Shown: piece by piece, positions 23,533 to 23,565 of the stretch
Numbering within the stretch: position 1 is the stretch's first letter
How the letters are laid out: each line of letters starts with the position of its first letter
NCBI GenBank assembly: GCA_900553255.1
Contig: USCI01000036.1
Location: 1-23,565 of the forward strand
DNA length: 23,565 nucleotides
Origin: an uncultured Oscillospiraceae bacterium
GTDB lineage: Bacteria > Bacillota > Clostridia > Oscillospirales > Acutalibacteraceae
Direction: 5' to 3'
Notes under the pieces: generated by a model
Told to the model about the DNA's origin: nothing
The model's database searches: none
The model's input: the letters and a program-made list of their open reading frames with translations, nothing else
Program-made: the position numbers and the translations under genes

Positions 23533-23565
23533 TGAACCGCCCCAGATTGAGCGGACAGGAGAAAA
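23533..23565 (+). mobile_element. Partial IS3/IS150-like insertion sequence end, continuing off the right edge
   Basis: The sequence begins TGAACCGCCCCAG and contains CGGACAGGAGAAAA, matching in inverted orientation the end seen at 73-43. The TG-x-AC-x-GC-x-CC start and the inner GGAC fit IS150-group ends from memory. No coding part is present in the window. Confidence 0.5.

Noticed and set aside
1..23565. Composite transposon bounded by the two IS-like ends
   Set aside because: The interior is core housekeeping genes in conserved order, and the two ends differ in sequence. Assembly breaks at repeats or independent insertions are simpler explanations.

Overview
The window looks like chromosomal DNA of a high-G+C, anaerobic Clostridia-type Firmicute, probably Oscillospirales/Ruminococcaceae-like. 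The grounds are Firmicutes-style Shine-Dalgarno sequences (AAAGGAGG, AGAAAGGA), the gene order tig-clpP-clpX-lon-engB, lepB-rbgA-lepB-rnhB-yraN, and a GlpP antiterminator next to GlpA-like, FAD and DUF1667 proteins. The genus call is inference. Nearly all genes are on the minus strand; only a DUF1540 mini-gene and a hydantoinase-family gene are on the plus strand.

Layout, left to right. The left edge (1-73) looks like the end of an IS3/IS150-like insertion sequence. 94-9119 is a protein-quality-control block transcribed leftwards: trigger factor, clpP, clpX, tandem terminators, then lon, engB, lysA and a membrane-anchored glycosyltransferase. 9306-10306 holds a metallophosphoesterase and a divergent DUF1540 protein. 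10374-16390, leftwards, carries lepB2, rbgA, lepB1, rnhB, yraN and an M19 dipeptidase, and then thrC behind its own promoter and a structured leader. 16391-16739 is a divergent promoter region. hyuA runs rightwards to a strong bidirectional terminator that it shares with mgtC. 19631-23312 is a leftward glp operon: glpP, a GlpA-like FAD/BFD protein, a second FAD oxidoreductase and DUF1667. The right edge (23533-23565) is another copy of the IS end, in inverted orientation to the first.

How the parts work together. The tig-clpPX-lon set folds or degrades nascent and damaged proteins. The lepB-rbgA-rnhB-yraN set is secretion, 50S maturation and nucleic-acid housekeeping. The glp operon should oxidise glycerol-3-phosphate. 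It starts with a consensus promoter followed at once by a 12-bp stem with a T-run, just before the gene for the antiterminator GlpP. This suggests an autoregulated, glycerol-3-phosphate-responsive attenuation switch, the most interesting regulatory structure in the window. I see no CRISPR array, tRNA, rRNA, prophage or defence system.
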